A stretch of DNA of 64,000 nt from Synechococcus sp. PCC 7336 (GCF_000332275.1 NZ_CM001776.1:3470008-3534007); one strand, 5' to 3'; counted from the stretch's first letter, positions 7,299 to 18,254 are shown. Notes: generated from the letters alone by a model not told the origin. Numbers and translations are program-made.

Positions 7299-8138
7299 GT
7301 GTTTCAGCTCATGACATTATCCTATGATATAACCCCGAAGCTCCTACGGTGGCGACTGACCTTCAATGGGGTGGCGGATACTCGCGCTCAGTTGGTGGCG
7401 GGGGGGAATGTCTCGTTTAACAGCCCCGCGATGTTGGTGGGGTCAGTGTTGACTCGGGGCAATCTCACTTTTAACGAAAGCATTACGGTTGTTGCCGAAC
7501 CTGCGGGCAATCCCCAGCCGGATACGATCGCCCCCGTAGTAACGGCTGGGTTAGCTAACGATACGGGGGCTGAGAGTGGGGATGGGATTACCAATGACTC
7601 CGCCATAAGCGGTCAAGTGACTGACAATCGCACTGTAGCGGGGTTGGTGGCTCGGTTTGCCAATGGGCTCAATCCCGAGTTTGTGGATGTGCTGGCCAAT
7701 GTGCAGGCAGATGGCAGCTTTAGCTTCACGAACGACCAACTGGCGAGCATTTATGGCGGCGCATTGCCCGATGGGCCATTAACGCTGCAGTTGGTGGCAC
7801 AGGATAGCTCGGGCAATCTCTCGGAGCCTGTGGAGTTGGCATTTGTGCTCGATACGGCTGCACCTGGGCTGGGGACACCCGAGTTGTTGGCTGGGAGTGA
7901 CAGCGGTTCGAGCGATGCCGATGGGATGAGCAATGCCGAGCCATTGGAGTTTGCTGTTGCAGCAGAAGTAGGCAGTAGCGTTCAGCTATTTGTGGACGGG
8001 CAGCTCGTGTCTCAGGCGATCGCCACCGATGTCGCGACTGTGTTTGCGATCGCTCAGCTAGCTGAAGGGAGCGCGAAGTCACCGCAACCGCGACCGATGC
8101 AGCGGGGAACAGCAACACGTCAGAGGCGATCGCGGTGA
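7299..8138 (+). pseudogene. Giant YD-repeat protein, segment 1 (N-terminal, Ig-like)
   Basis: The frame has a region VADTRAQLVAGGNVSFNSP and a following GNLTFN repeat, then bacterial Ig-like repeats (TIAPVVTAGLANDTGAESGDGITND). No signal peptide is present and the first 15 residues look like chance extension from just after a MITE-like element, so the true 5' end is missing. Near 8070 the frame is lost: the last 25 residues are out of register, while the -1 frame continues as REVTATATDAAGNSNTSEA. A single missing base explains this. The segment belongs with the next three. Confidence 0.75.
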
Positions 8139-10585
8139 CGGTAGACCGTCAAGCACCGCAGGCGGCGGTGGAGAGCATTGCCGATGGGGCTGAGATTGCT
8201 GAAGGGGCTCGCTTGCAGGGGACAGTTGCCGGGACGGGCTCGGCGATCGCCAGTTTGAGCTATCAGTTTGAGGGCACGGCTGCAGTTGAGGTGCCGGTGA
8301 ATCCCGATGGCAGTTTTGATGTGGCGATAAGTTTGGCGGGGGCGATCGAGGGAGCCCAGAGTCTGACGGTTAGAGCGGTCGATGTGGCAAGAAATGAAAT
8401 TGTTTCGACCTTTGCCGTAACGGTGCTGCTGGCGGGAGACGAGGATGTTGCCCCGCCCGAGCTGTCGGTGGAACTGACGAGCGATACCGGAGTTGATGGG
8501 GATGGGATTACGTCCGAGGTGGCTGTTGCGGGCACAGTTTCAGATGAATCTGCAATAACGTTGCTGCGGGCAGGTCTGGATGGCGTGCCGGTAGCCGAGT
8601 TTGTGGATATCTCTACAGCACTCAATCCCGATGGCAGTTTTGCCCTGTCTGCCGAGCAATTGCTGCAACTGTTTGGCGAGCTAGCCGATGGCGAGCACAC
8701 CCTCAGCTTTGTGGCAGCGGATGAATTTGGCAATGTGTCGGCGATCGCCGCTCTGACTTTTACCCTCGACACCACCGGTCCCGACCTGACGATTCTGGCT
8801 CCCATCGTCAATGCCGAGCACAGCGGTACGGCTCGACTGATTGGCTCGGTGGGCGATACCTCCGGCCCTCTGACGGCCCAGTTCAGTCTCGACGGCCAAG
8901 CTGCGACTGCGGTGGACTTGCAGTCTGATGGCAGCTTCGATGTGGCGATCGGCAGCACTCCTCTGGCAGAAGGTACTTATCAACTGACCTTGGAGGCCAC
9001 CGATCTCGCGGGCAATCGCAGCCAAACCCAACTCTCCTTCCAAGTCTCCCCCGATTTCGTGCTCGGTCCCAATGACGGCACTGGGTTTGGCGTTCGGACT
9101 GAAGATGCCATTGTGCTCGACGAACGCGATAGTTTCCTCGTTCAGACCGACCGCACGATTGACCTGCCCCTAGGCGAAGGCTCGCGCACCCTCCGCTTTG
9201 ACCTAGAGACAGACTTCGATACTTCTGCCACGGGAGGTGCGGTTGAAGACCAACTGTTGGTTTATTTGCTCGATCCAGTTACGGGCGCAACGCTGCTAGG
9301 TGAAGACGGAACAGCGCTTTTCTCACTCGCAGGCGATCGCGCTGACTTTATCCCTGGCTTGGTGCGCTTCGACGGCTCGGCGGTCGAGATCGACCTCACC
9401 CGTTTGAGCGAGGTCAACTCCGCTCAACTGGTGGTGCAGTTGGTTAATGCCGATGGGGATACCGGCTCCTCGGTGCAGTTGAGTAACATTACGGTCGAGA
9501 TTGACCCCGAAGGGAATGAAGCACCCCTCTTCCCCGAGAACGACGCCTTTGCGACAGCAGCAGGCGAACTGGATTTGAGCCAGCTGACGGTGGCAAGCGC
9601 CGACACGATTGAGCTCAACTTCGACACCGTCAGCTTGGAAGCCGAGACGGGGCTCTACCAGGCAGAAGTGCAAATTCGCAATGCCGGGACTGAAGTCTTG
9701 GGTCGTCGGGTGGCGATCGTCTTCTCCAATTTGCCGGAGGGGGTGGAGTTATTGTCTGCCTCTGGCTTTGATGGCGAGGGCAATCCTTACATCAATTTGG
9801 GCAATGCCATCTTCTCGGGCGGATTGGATATCGGTCAGTTCTCCGATGTGGTGACCCTCAGCTTCAGCAATCCCGAACTGCTGCAGCTCGATTTGCAGGC
9901 GACTGTGCTGTCGGGGGGAGCTAACCGAGCGCCGGTCTTCGAACCCCTACCGCCTCTGGAGGTCATGCCGGGGGACACGCTATCGCTGCCGCTGACGGCA
10001 ACGGATGCGGATGGGGATACGGTCACCTTCCGAATTCAGGCGGATGGTCCTCTGCCTGCGGGCACGTTGGAGGGTAATGGCCGTCTGGTGTTCCGGCCTC
10101 AACTGGATGAGATTGGCAGTTACAGCTTCACGTTGGTGGCCACCGATGGCGGAGCTGAGGTTCGTCAGCAAGTGACGCTCGATGTGGTGGCCGACCCGGT
10201 TACCACCACTCGTTTTTCGGGCACGGTGGCCAGCACCGAAGCCGATCCGGTGACGGGGGATCAACTGCGCCTGGAGGGGGTACGGGTGACGTTGGGCAAT
10301 GCTGAAACGTTTACGAGTGCGGATGGGTCGTTCGCCATCGAATTGCTTGGGGAATTGCAGGGGGACGAGATTCTGCAGGTACATGGCGATTCAGTAGAAG
10401 GAACTTTTCCCTTCATTGCCGAACAATTGCCCCTACTTCTGGGGCAAGAGGCGATCGCTGGAGTGAACAAACGTCATTACTCGACCGATTTATCTGCCCC
10501 CGATCGATCTTGCGAACGGTCAGGCGATCGATCCGGCTGTGGATGTTCTCGTCACCACGGAGGCGATTCCGGGGGCAGCGGTTGA
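8135..10585 (+). pseudogene. Giant YD-repeat protein, segment 2 (Ig-like and cadherin-like)
   Basis: This segment effectively starts near 8076, where the frame continues from segment 1. It holds several bacterial Ig-like repeats, each ending like FTLDTTGPDL. A cohesin/cadherin-like stretch follows (TATDADGDTVTFRIQADGPLPAG), then a carboxypeptidase-regulatory-like repeat (TSADGSFAIELLGELQGDE). Around 10,468 one extra A in gtgaacaaacgtc shifts the frame. Read with the extra base removed it continues NNVITRPIYLPPIDLANGQ into segment 3. Such repeats normally form an extracellular stalk ahead of the Rhs shell. Confidence 0.8.
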
Positions 10586-13500
10586 GGTGAGTGCGAACTC
10601 GCTCAAGGTGGTGGACGAGAGCGGCCAGTTTCAGGATTTCGCAGGCAGTTTGAGCATTACTGAGGTGCCACCCGAATTGACTCCTGCTGCTCTACCGGAG
10701 GGCTTGCTGCCGGATTTGGTGGTGACGATTCAGCCTGCCGAGTTGGTGTTCGAGATTCCCGCCGCACTCACTCTGCCCAACCTGACAGGATATGGTCCCG
10801 GAGAGTTACTCGATCTGCACTCCATCGATCCGAATACGGGCGAGTTTGTCATTGTGGGGACGGGACGGGTCAGCGACGATGGCTCGGTCATCGAAACCAT
10901 TGAAGGGGGCATTCGCACCAGTAGTTGGCACGGTTTTGGCATTCCGGCCTCAGGTAACCCCATTGAGTCAGAATCCCTCAACCTGAACCACGATCTCAGT
11001 GCAGAGGAACACCCTTGTCCCTTACCAGCTACTTCTTCAGTCGATGCCTTTTCCGGCAGGTTAACGGAAACTCACGATTTGGTCAGCTACTTGTCGGTGG
11101 GAGTAGAGCGCAGCCTTCAACTGACCTACGACTCGGAGCGAGCCAATCCGTCACCGATTGTTTACTTCGGTCGCGAAAGCGCTCGCCAGGGGCGCGCAAC
11201 AGAAGACTTCCTCACCGCTAGACTGACGCTGAATCTCGACGGCTTCGACTATGTCGTCCCTGGCTTCTCGGGTGGGGGAGGTCTGGGAGCCGGATTCCAT
11301 TTTTGGAGAGCGGATGGCGACACTATCTTTGGCAGCTTTCGCGGCGCGCTTCAGGCAGAGCTGCAGGAGGTAGCCTCCGGTCAATATGCTTACACCTTAG
11401 AGAGCGGCATCCTCTTCCGACCCGGCGAGCGTTTTCGGGGCAGCCTCGATTCGCAATCTGGCGAGCTGATTGTGGTCAATACGGTTGCGAGCTTCTTTGG
11501 GGCCGGTTGGGGATTGCAGGGCTTGCAGGAGATTGTTGAGAATGCCGATGGCTCTCTGCTACTGATCGATGGCGATGGGAGCGAGTTGGTGTTTGATGCG
11601 CCTGCTGCTGGAGGAGATGTATATCAATCGCCCGCTGGAGATTTCTCCACCCTAGAGCGGCTGGCTGACGGTAGCTTCCAACGGACTTTCACAGATCGCA
11701 CCGTGCATCGTTTTAACGCCGACAACCAGCTACTCTCCGTGACCGATCGCAATAGTAACCAGACCCAATACGTCTACAACGAGTTGGGGCAGTTACAGGC
11801 GATCGTCGATCCAGTGGGTCTGGAAACCAGCTTTACCTATGGTGCGGACGGTCGCGTCGATACGATTACCGATCCGGCTGAGCGGGTGACGCAACTGGAG
11901 CACGACGAATTTGGAAATCTGACTCGTATCACCGACCCAGACGGCAGTAGCCGCAGCTTCGAGTACGACCGGGAGCACAACCTAACTGCCGAAGTCGACC
12001 AGTTAGACAACCGCGAAGAAACCTACTACGATTTTGCCGGTCGCGCCACGGGGGCACTCAGAAAAGATGGTTCCACTATCCAGATCGCTAGCGCACAACA
12101 AGGACTATTCCGACCCGAGCTGACGAGCAATCTAGAGACTGCGCCAGAGGTTCTCCCCCGTCTCGAGCCCACGGCCAACTATGCCGATGGCAGTGGGAAC
12201 GTTACCAGCATCAGCCTAGACCGGGCCGGTCAACCCACTGGGATTAGCGACCGATTGGGCGATGCAGATGTGCTGTTTTTTAGCGAACAGAACCAAGTCT
12301 CAGCATCCACAGATGCAAGGGGAGCCACCACCAACTTTGTCTATGACGAGCGTGGCAATGTTATTGAGAGTAGCGATGAAATATTCTCGGTTGCAGCATC
12401 GCAGCCGAGTCAGTTCGACTTCTTGCCCACTCAAACCCTCTTCAATAACGGCATTGATATCCCTCGCTCCCCGGTCACTGCAGATATCAATCACGATGGA
12501 CATATCGATATCGTTGCAGCCACAAACACAGAGCTCTCTGTCCAATTGGGCAATGGCAGGGCTCAATTTGGCCCTCGGATGCTCTCGGAGATTGGTTTCG
12601 AGCCATCCATGTTTGTTTTGGGAGATTTCAATGGTGACGCTCTCCTAGATCTAGCTGCAGTTAACTTTGGCGAGGATAGCCTGTCGATTTATCGAGGTGA
12701 CGGTGCGGGCAGGTTTGAATTTGAAGATCGCTTTGCCATCTCAGTGCCAGATGACTCTACAGATGGGGCTGCTTCGTTGGAGTTGACGGACATTGCGGTG
12801 GCAGACCTCGATGGGGATGGCGAGCTCGACATTGCAGTCAGCGGTACAGGCAGGCAAAGTATCCGGGTGCCCGACACTGGTGGCGGTTATGGCGGCGGTT
12901 ATGGGGGTGGCTACGGAGGGGGCTATGGCGGTGGTTTCACGACCATCTTTGAAGATTACGAACGCGTCTTTACCTTCTCTAGAGAGACCGATGGCAGCCT
13001 CGCTCAACTGGGAGAGTTCGAGCTGCGTGCAGAAGCAGACCAAATTCAGTTAGGAGATATCGATCTGGATGGCGATGCCGATCTGATCTACTTTTCACGT
13101 TCGAGCATCTCTGTTGCTCTAGGGGATGGGGATGGAACTTTTACTGCTGATAATACGTTTCTTGCTGCCCCTGATGCAGTTTTTCCAAATCTTTCTGAGA
13201 TCGAGTTAGCCGATTTCGATAACGATGGCTTCCTCGATTTAGTCACCTTGACGAGTGGAGCCTTCTTTGCTCCTTCTGGGCCTAGAATGAGCTCTACCGA
13301 TCGCGTCTCGATCTGGTTGGGTAATGGCAGCGGAAACTTCAGCTTGAATGCTTTCCGAAGGGTCAATCTTTTCACCGATTCCCTGGCGATCGGGGATGTC
13401 GATCGCGATGGCAATCTCGATGTGGCGGTTTCTACTCTCTCGGGTGGTGACGAGCTGTTTGTCTTCAGTACGGATGGAGAGGGGCAGTTTGTCTTCAATC

Positions 13501-15641
13501 AATTGGGGAATGAATTTGCCAATGATGCAGGCATTACCGATCTCTCGCTGGCAGATTTGGATGGGGATGGAGCGGACGATCTGGTCGGGTTCAGTCAGTC
13601 CGAGCGTCGCATCGCTTTTCGGCGCAATGGTCGGGCAGTTCAAACCAGACAAACGTTTGAGTACGATTCGGTTTTCAATCAGCTGACTCGCTCTACCGAT
13701 GAGTTGGGGCGCGACACGTTCTTCGAACTCGATCCTACTACGGGCAATGTATTGGTGGCCCGACAGGTTGTGGGCCAAGACGATCGCATCTCTGGTGAAA
13801 CTGATGATGTCGTAACCCAGTTCACCTATACCGCATTGGGATTGGTGGACACCATCACCGATGCCCTCGGTCGCGTCATCGACAACGACTATGACGCATT
13901 TGGTCGCTTGATTGCCACTACCTTTGCTGTCGGCACGACCGATGAAGCCACCGTCCGTCAAGAATATGACGATCTGAGCGGCAACATCTCAGCCTTCACA
14001 AACGAACTGGGCAATCGCACCGAGTACGAGTTCGATTCGAACAATCGCCTAACTCAAATTGTTGAAGCCGATCCCGATGGGGAGGGACCCTTAAGCTCTC
14101 CCGTGACTCTCTTTGATTACGATGAACGGGGTAATGTCCTCTCAGTTCGGGACGCGAATGGCAATCTCACACGGTTTGAGTATGACGAACGCGATCGGGT
14201 TGTTGCCACCCTCGATGCTCTCGAACAACAGGCCACGTTTGCCTATGATTTGCGGGGCAACCTCATCGCTGAAACAGATTTCAACGGAAATCTGACTGAA
14301 TATCGCTACGATAGCCGCAGTCGTCGCATTGAAGAAATTGATGCTGAAGGATTCTCAACTCAGTTCTCCTATGACCGAAATGGCAACTTGCTCTCTGTGA
14401 CCGATCCGCGTGGAAATACTACACGGTACGAGTACGATGCCCGCGATCGCTTGACGGAAATAGTTGATGCCGTTGGGAATTCAACTCGATACGAATACGA
14501 TCTAGCGGACAACCTAATTTCTGTAGCAGATCGCAACACTAATCGAACGGAATTTGCATACGACGAGCTCGATCGCCTTATCGAGCAAATCGATGCCGAT
14601 AGCAATAGCGCTCTATTTGAAGATGACAAGCTCGGCAATCTAGTACGTCAAACCAACCGGCGCGGATTCGCTCTCGAATTTGAATACGATGCTCGCAATC
14701 GTCTAGTTAAAACCAGAGATCCATTAGACGGACAAGTTTTGTTTTCCTATGATAATGCCAACAATCTATTGTCTGTGACCGATGAATTAAACCGAACGAC
14801 TCAGTTCAGCTACGATGCCCTCAATCGCCAAACTGAAATCCTCGATCCCTTATTGCAATCCACACAGTTTAGGTACGATCCCATTGGAAATTTGCTAGGT
14901 GTTGACGAAGAGTTAGGTCGCACTGTTGAGTACGCTTACGACCCACTCAATCGTCTCACGACCATTACCAACGCCTTTGAAGATACCGTTGAGTACGGCT
15001 ACGACGAAAACAGCAGTCTCACGTCCATTACTGACGAACTGAATCGCACGATCGCCTTCACCTATGACGGTCGGAATCTCCAGACCAGCGTTACCGATCC
15101 GCTAGAAAACACTACAACTACTACCTATGACGGAAATGGCAATGTGGTATCCGTTGCCGATGCCTTAGGCAACACCATTACCTTCGCCTACGACGAACTC
15201 AATCGCTTGGCAAGCAATACCGACGCCAATGGAGATCCAACAACTTACACCTACGATGCGGAGGGGAATTTAGCTTCCCTGCTCGACCCTGCCGGTAACC
15301 TAACTACCTACGAGTACGATCGCCTCAATCGCTTGGTGTTGGAAACCAATCAACTGCTGAATAGCCGCAGCTATGACTATGACGAAGTCGGCAATTTAGT
15401 GAGTCGCACCGATCGCAACAACCGCCGCACGGTCTATATCTACGATCCACTCAACCGACTGACGAACGAACAGTTCTTGGGGATGGAGGGGCGATCGAGC
15501 GCAGTTTCACTTACACCTACGATGCGGCCAGCCAATTGCGCGCTGCTGGCGACGCTCTCTACACCTATAGCTACGATTACGATCTGGCCGGTCGGCTCAC
15601 TTCGGTCTCGAACGTCGGCTCGGTCGGTGTCCCCGAAGTGA
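10539..15641 (+). CDS. Giant YD-repeat protein, segment 3 (Rhs shell with FG-GAP block)
   Basis: This is the main body, effectively 10,471-15,480. Order: pre-Rhs domain (TSWHGFGIPASGNP), an Rhs N-terminal part (VDAFSGRLTETHDLV, FFGAGWGLQGLQEIV), then YD repeats such as RNSNQTQYVYNELGQL. At about 12,450-13,640 the YD series is interrupted by about seven FG-GAP/VCBS Ca-binding repeats (ADINHDGHIDIV, GDFNGDALLDLA, ADLDGDGELDIA and so on), split by a Gly-Tyr tract (GGGYGGGYGGGY, about 12,880-12,938). YD repeats then resume. At 15,480 the run gggg has one G fewer than the homologous ggggg at 27,650, which causes the frameshift; the last 50 residues are out of frame. Confidence 0.88.
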   Translation: MDVLVTTEAIPGAAVEVSANSLKVVDESGQFQDFAGSLSITEVPPELTPAALPEGLLPDLVVTIQPAELVFEIPAALTLPNLTGYGPGELLDLHSIDPNTGEFVIVGTGRVSDDGSVIETIEGGIRTSSWHGFGIPASGNPIESESLNLNHDLSAEEHPCPLPATSSVDAFSGRLTETHDLVSYLSVGVERSLQLTYDSERANPSPIVYFGRESARQGRATEDFLTARLTLNLDGFDYVVPGFSGGGGLGAGFHFWRADGDTIFGSFRGALQAELQEVASGQYAYTLESGILFRPGERFRGSLDSQSGELIVVNTVASFFGAGWGLQGLQEIVENADGSLLLIDGDGSELVFDAPAAGGDVYQSPAGDFSTLERLADGSFQRTFTDRTVHRFNADNQLLSVTDRNSNQTQYVYNELGQLQAIVDPVGLETSFTYGADGRVDTITDPAERVTQLEHDEFGNLTRITDPDGSSRSFEYDREHNLTAEVDQLDNREETYYDFAGRATGALRKDGSTIQIASAQQGLFRPELTSNLETAPEVLPRLEPTANYADGSGNVTSISLDRAGQPTGISDRLGDADVLFFSEQNQVSASTDARGATTNFVYDERGNVIESSDEIFSVAASQPSQFDFLPTQTLFNNGIDIPRSPVTADINHDGHIDIVAATNTELSVQLGNGRAQFGPRMLSEIGFEPSMFVLGDFNGDALLDLAAVNFGEDSLSIYRGDGAGRFEFEDRFAISVPDDSTDGAASLELTDIAVADLDGDGELDIAVSGTGRQSIRVPDTGGGYGGGYGGGYGGGYGGGFTTIFEDYERVFTFSRETDGSLAQLGEFELRAEADQIQLGDIDLDGDADLIYFSRSSISVALGDGDGTFTADNTFLAAPDAVFPNLSEIELADFDNDGFLDLVTLTSGAFFAPSGPRMSSTDRVSIWLGNGSGNFSLNAFRRVNLFTDSLAIGDVDRDGNLDVAVSTLSGGDELFVFSTDGEGQFVFNQLGNEFANDAGITDLSLADLDGDGADDLVGFSQSERRIAFRRNGRAVQTRQTFEYDSVFNQLTRSTDELGRDTFFELDPTTGNVLVARQVVGQDDRISGETDDVVTQFTYTALGLVDTITDALGRVIDNDYDAFGRLIATTFAVGTTDEATVRQEYDDLSGNISAFTNELGNRTEYEFDSNNRLTQIVEADPDGEGPLSSPVTLFDYDERGNVLSVRDANGNLTRFEYDERDRVVATLDALEQQATFAYDLRGNLIAETDFNGNLTEYRYDSRSRRIEEIDAEGFSTQFSYDRNGNLLSVTDPRGNTTRYEYDARDRLTEIVDAVGNSTRYEYDLADNLISVADRNTNRTEFAYDELDRLIEQIDADSNSALFEDDKLGNLVRQTNRRGFALEFEYDARNRLVKTRDPLDGQVLFSYDNANNLLSVTDELNRTTQFSYDALNRQTEILDPLLQSTQFRYDPIGNLLGVDEELGRTVEYAYDPLNRLTTITNAFEDTVEYGYDENSSLTSITDELNRTIAFTYDGRNLQTSVTDPLENTTTTTYDGNGNVVSVADALGNTITFAYDELNRLASNTDANGDPTTYTYDAEGNLASLLDPAGNLTTYEYDRLNRLVLETNQLLNSRSYDYDEVGNLVSRTDRNNRRTVYIYDPLNRLTNEQFLGMEGRSSAVSLTPTMRPANCALLATLSTPIATITIWPVGSLRSRTSARSVSPK

Positions 15642-17536
15642 TGTTGGACTACAGTTACGATCGCCAGAACAACCTCACCTCTGTGACCGACAGCATCAAT
15701 GGCGTCGAAGCTGGGTTGGAAACCTTTGAGTATGACTTGCTCGATCGTGTCACTCGCATCACTCAGTCAGGTAATGGTGTAGCTGAGAAGGCGGTCGCCT
15801 TTGCCTATGATGCGGCCAGTCAGCTGACGCAGTTGGACAGCTTTAGCGACCTGGCCCAAACTCAGTTGGTCGCTAGCTCTCTCTACAGCTACGATCTCGC
15901 TGGCAGGCTGGAGCAGATCGAGCAGTCGAATGATGGAGGTGCGATCGCCAAGTATCGCTATCAGTACGATGCTGCCAATCGGATTACCCAACTGGTGTCT
16001 CCCGATGGAGTGAGCAACTTCACCTACGATGCTCGCGACCAGTTGACCTCTGCAGAGCAAGGCTTTCAGACAGATGAGGCTTACAGCTACGATGCCAATG
16101 GCAATCGCACGAATGTTGGCTATCTCACGGGACCTAACAATCAACTCCTGGAAGACGAGCAATATCGATACGACTACGACGGCGAAGGCAATCGCATTCG
16201 TCAGACGGAGAAAGTGACTGGCGAAGTCACCGAATATGACTGGGACCATCGCAATCAACTGATAGCAGTAGTCACCCGCGATGCGGCAGGTAACATCACC
16301 CTCTCGGCGGAATATGACTACGACGTGTTCGGTCGCCGCATCCTCAAAACGGTGGACTCTGATGGGGATGGGATCTTAGCGGCGGAAACGGAACGGTTTG
16401 TTTATGATGGCGAGCATATTGCGCTGGTGTTTGATGGCAACGGTAATCTGGCTTATCGGTATTTGCATGGACCGGCGATCGACCAGGTATTGGCTCAGGA
16501 AGATGCTGAGGGGTCGGTACTGTTTGCCCTGACTGATCATCTCGGGAGTGTTCGAGATCTGGTTGATACGCAAGGCAATGTAGCCAACCACATCAGCTAC
16601 GACAGTTTTGGCAATATTACCGGACAGACCAATTCCAATATTGAATTCCGCTTTGCCTATACAGGTCGCGAGTTCGATGTAGAAACGGGGCTGTACTATT
16701 ATCGAGCTCGCTACTACGATCCCTCCCTCGGACAGTTCATCAGCCAAGATCCACTAAGTTTCGGTGCTGGAGATGCCAACCTAAACCGCTATGTTGGGAA
16801 TTCTCCCCTCAACTTTACCGATCCTTCTGGTAATGTTTTTGCACCAGCTCTAGCTCCACCCGTTCTGACTGTCATCGCCAAAGCTGCATTAACTGCTGCA
16901 GCTGCTACAGCAGCGGTTGCGACTGCGCCTGTTTCGGTTCCTGTTATCGCAGGCAGTATTGTTGGAGCGGCTGTGGTGGGAGGCGTGGTTGGATTGGCGC
17001 TAGAGCAGCAAGCGCGACAAGCGAGCAGTCAAACGACTTTTAATCTGGCAGCATCGGCAGTAATCGATCTGACTCAATCTGTTGGTGACTCAAACACTCT
17101 GAGCCAAGCTCCTCCTATACCTTTAGATATCACCGATCTTAAGGGCATACCGCTTGAAAATCTATTACCTCAAGTCTTTGGAGGAGAAGACTCTATCAAG
17201 GATGCGATCAACGTTCTTCTCCCTCCGATCGATCTAAGTGTCGGAAAGGAACTTATTCAAAATATATTATCATCTGATTTTGATGAGTTTCTACATCCAA
17301 ATCCAGAGCAGCTATTGAGCAGACCTGGACAAATAGCAAGAGCACTCGATCTCGACATTGATGAGGTGAATACGAGGATTCATAGAGCCAAAAGAGATCC
17401 TAGTGTACGTGCAAATCAAGGCCGGAGAAATCCAGATATTGGGGTTGATCCCGAAACTGGTGATATCTTTATTGAAATTGTCGAACTCGGAAAAGGTATA
17501 TTTTCCGGAGACGCTATTGGCAATATATTTGACTAG
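15536..17536 (+). CDS. Giant YD-repeat protein, segment 4 (core end plus toxin tip)
   Basis: The frame joins segment 3 at about 15,481. It contains the last YD repeats and the Rhs-associated core signature YYYRARYYDPSLGQFISQDP followed by RYVGNSPLNFTDPSGN. Next come a hydrophobic Ala/Gly/Val stretch (about residues 440-490), a pre-toxin linker (IDLTQSVGDSNTLSQAPPIP, LKGIPLENLLPQ) shared with two other modules, and the tip. The tip ends HRAKRDPSVRANQGRRNPDI, GVDPETGDIFIEI and GDAIGNIFD, a common Rhs tip type with an NPD...GDxIGN pattern and unknown catalytic class. The DUF4279 gene 17 bases downstream is its immunity. Confidence 0.88.
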   Translation: MRAAGDALYTYSYDYDLAGRLTSVSNVGSVGVPEVMLDYSYDRQNNLTSVTDSINGVEAGLETFEYDLLDRVTRITQSGNGVAEKAVAFAYDAASQLTQLDSFSDLAQTQLVASSLYSYDLAGRLEQIEQSNDGGAIAKYRYQYDAANRITQLVSPDGVSNFTYDARDQLTSAEQGFQTDEAYSYDANGNRTNVGYLTGPNNQLLEDEQYRYDYDGEGNRIRQTEKVTGEVTEYDWDHRNQLIAVVTRDAAGNITLSAEYDYDVFGRRILKTVDSDGDGILAAETERFVYDGEHIALVFDGNGNLAYRYLHGPAIDQVLAQEDAEGSVLFALTDHLGSVRDLVDTQGNVANHISYDSFGNITGQTNSNIEFRFAYTGREFDVETGLYYYRARYYDPSLGQFISQDPLSFGAGDANLNRYVGNSPLNFTDPSGNVFAPALAPPVLTVIAKAALTAAAATAAVATAPVSVPVIAGSIVGAAVVGGVVGLALEQQARQASSQTTFNLAASAVIDLTQSVGDSNTLSQAPPIPLDITDLKGIPLENLLPQVFGGEDSIKDAINVLLPPIDLSVGKELIQNILSSDFDEFLHPNPEQLLSRPGQIARALDLDIDEVNTRIHRAKRDPSVRANQGRRNPDIGVDPETGDIFIEIVELGKGIFSGDAIGNIFD

Positions 17537-17553
17537 GAAGCAAAGGAGAGAAC

Positions 17554-17973
17554 ATGAATAGAACTAAATCTTGTCAGGCTAGTCTCTGTATTCTAAGTGA
17601 ACAAATGAGTGCCCATGAAATATCAGAAAAATTGGAGATTCAACCCAGTGAGTTTCATGAAAAAGGCACCCCTTACAACAAGAGTCGTCCAGGTGGAAGA
17701 CTTAGGAATGCAGCATCTTGGATCTTAGATAGTGGCTCAATATCAGATTCTTTAGAAGAGCACATTGAAGAATTGGCTTCTATAATTGAATCTAAAATAG
17801 ACGAATTTCAAGAGATAGCGAAAATCACCAAAATAGATATTTATTGTGGATTTTTTCCGAAAGATCTGGACGATCAAGGAGAGTTTTTCCTCGATTCTAA
17901 TCTTCTTAAGAGGCTTACTGCTATACCATTGGATATCATAGTTGTTTTATATCCGCCACATAAAGATATATGA
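17554..17973 (+). CDS. DUF4279 family immunity protein
   Basis: The 139-residue protein starts at ATG 17,554 behind AAAGGAGAG. It has the DUF4279 pattern: ASLCILSEQMSAHEISEKL, QPSEFHEKGTPYNKSRPGG, ASWILDSGS, LEEHIEELASIIESK and a final IPLDIIVVLYPP. DUF4279 proteins are frequent behind Rhs and contact-dependent toxins. It is expected to bind and block the NPD/GDxIGN tip encoded just upstream. Confidence 0.82.
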   Translation: MNRTKSCQASLCILSEQMSAHEISEKLEIQPSEFHEKGTPYNKSRPGGRLRNAASWILDSGSISDSLEEHIEELASIIESKIDEFQEIAKITKIDIYCGFFPKDLDDQGEFFLDSNLLKRLTAIPLDIIVVLYPPHKDI

Positions 17974-18023
17974 AGTGGCTTCACTCGAATTTTCCAGTAA
18001 CGCACTACTCAATACCAATGAAT

Positions 18024-18254
18024 GCCTGACCAGCCACACCTACAATGCGGAGGGGAAGTTAGCCTCCCTGCTCGACCTTGCCGGTAACCTATGATAGCCT
18101 CAATCGCTTGGTGCTAGAAACCAATCAACTGCTGGATAGCCGTCTCTACGATTATGACGAAGTCGGCAATCTGGTGGGTCTGACCGACCGCAACAACCGC
18201 CGCACCATCTATACCTACGACCCGCTCGACCGACTGGCGAACGAGCAGTTCTTG
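18024..18254 (+). pseudogene. YD-core fragment, 5' part of module interrupted by a MITE
   Basis: The sequence encodes HTYNAEGKLASLLDLAGNL, then after a small deletion SLNRLVLETNQLLDSRLYDY, EVGNLVGLTDRNNRR and LANEQFL. It is colinear with 15,250-15,480 of the giant gene. About 11 bases are missing relative to that copy between GNL and SLNR. The piece stops at a 244-bp insertion and continues in frame at 18,507. No start codon makes sense, so it is a recombination relic. Confidence 0.75.

Noticed and set aside
7726-10470. Numerous alternative frames inside the Ig-like region
   Set aside because: High G+C and repetitive coding sequence keep other frames open. Only the frame with Ig-like repeats makes sense.
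12689-13043. Antisense frames opposite the FG-GAP block
   Set aside because: They result from the repetitive Asp/Gly codons of the plus-strand gene.
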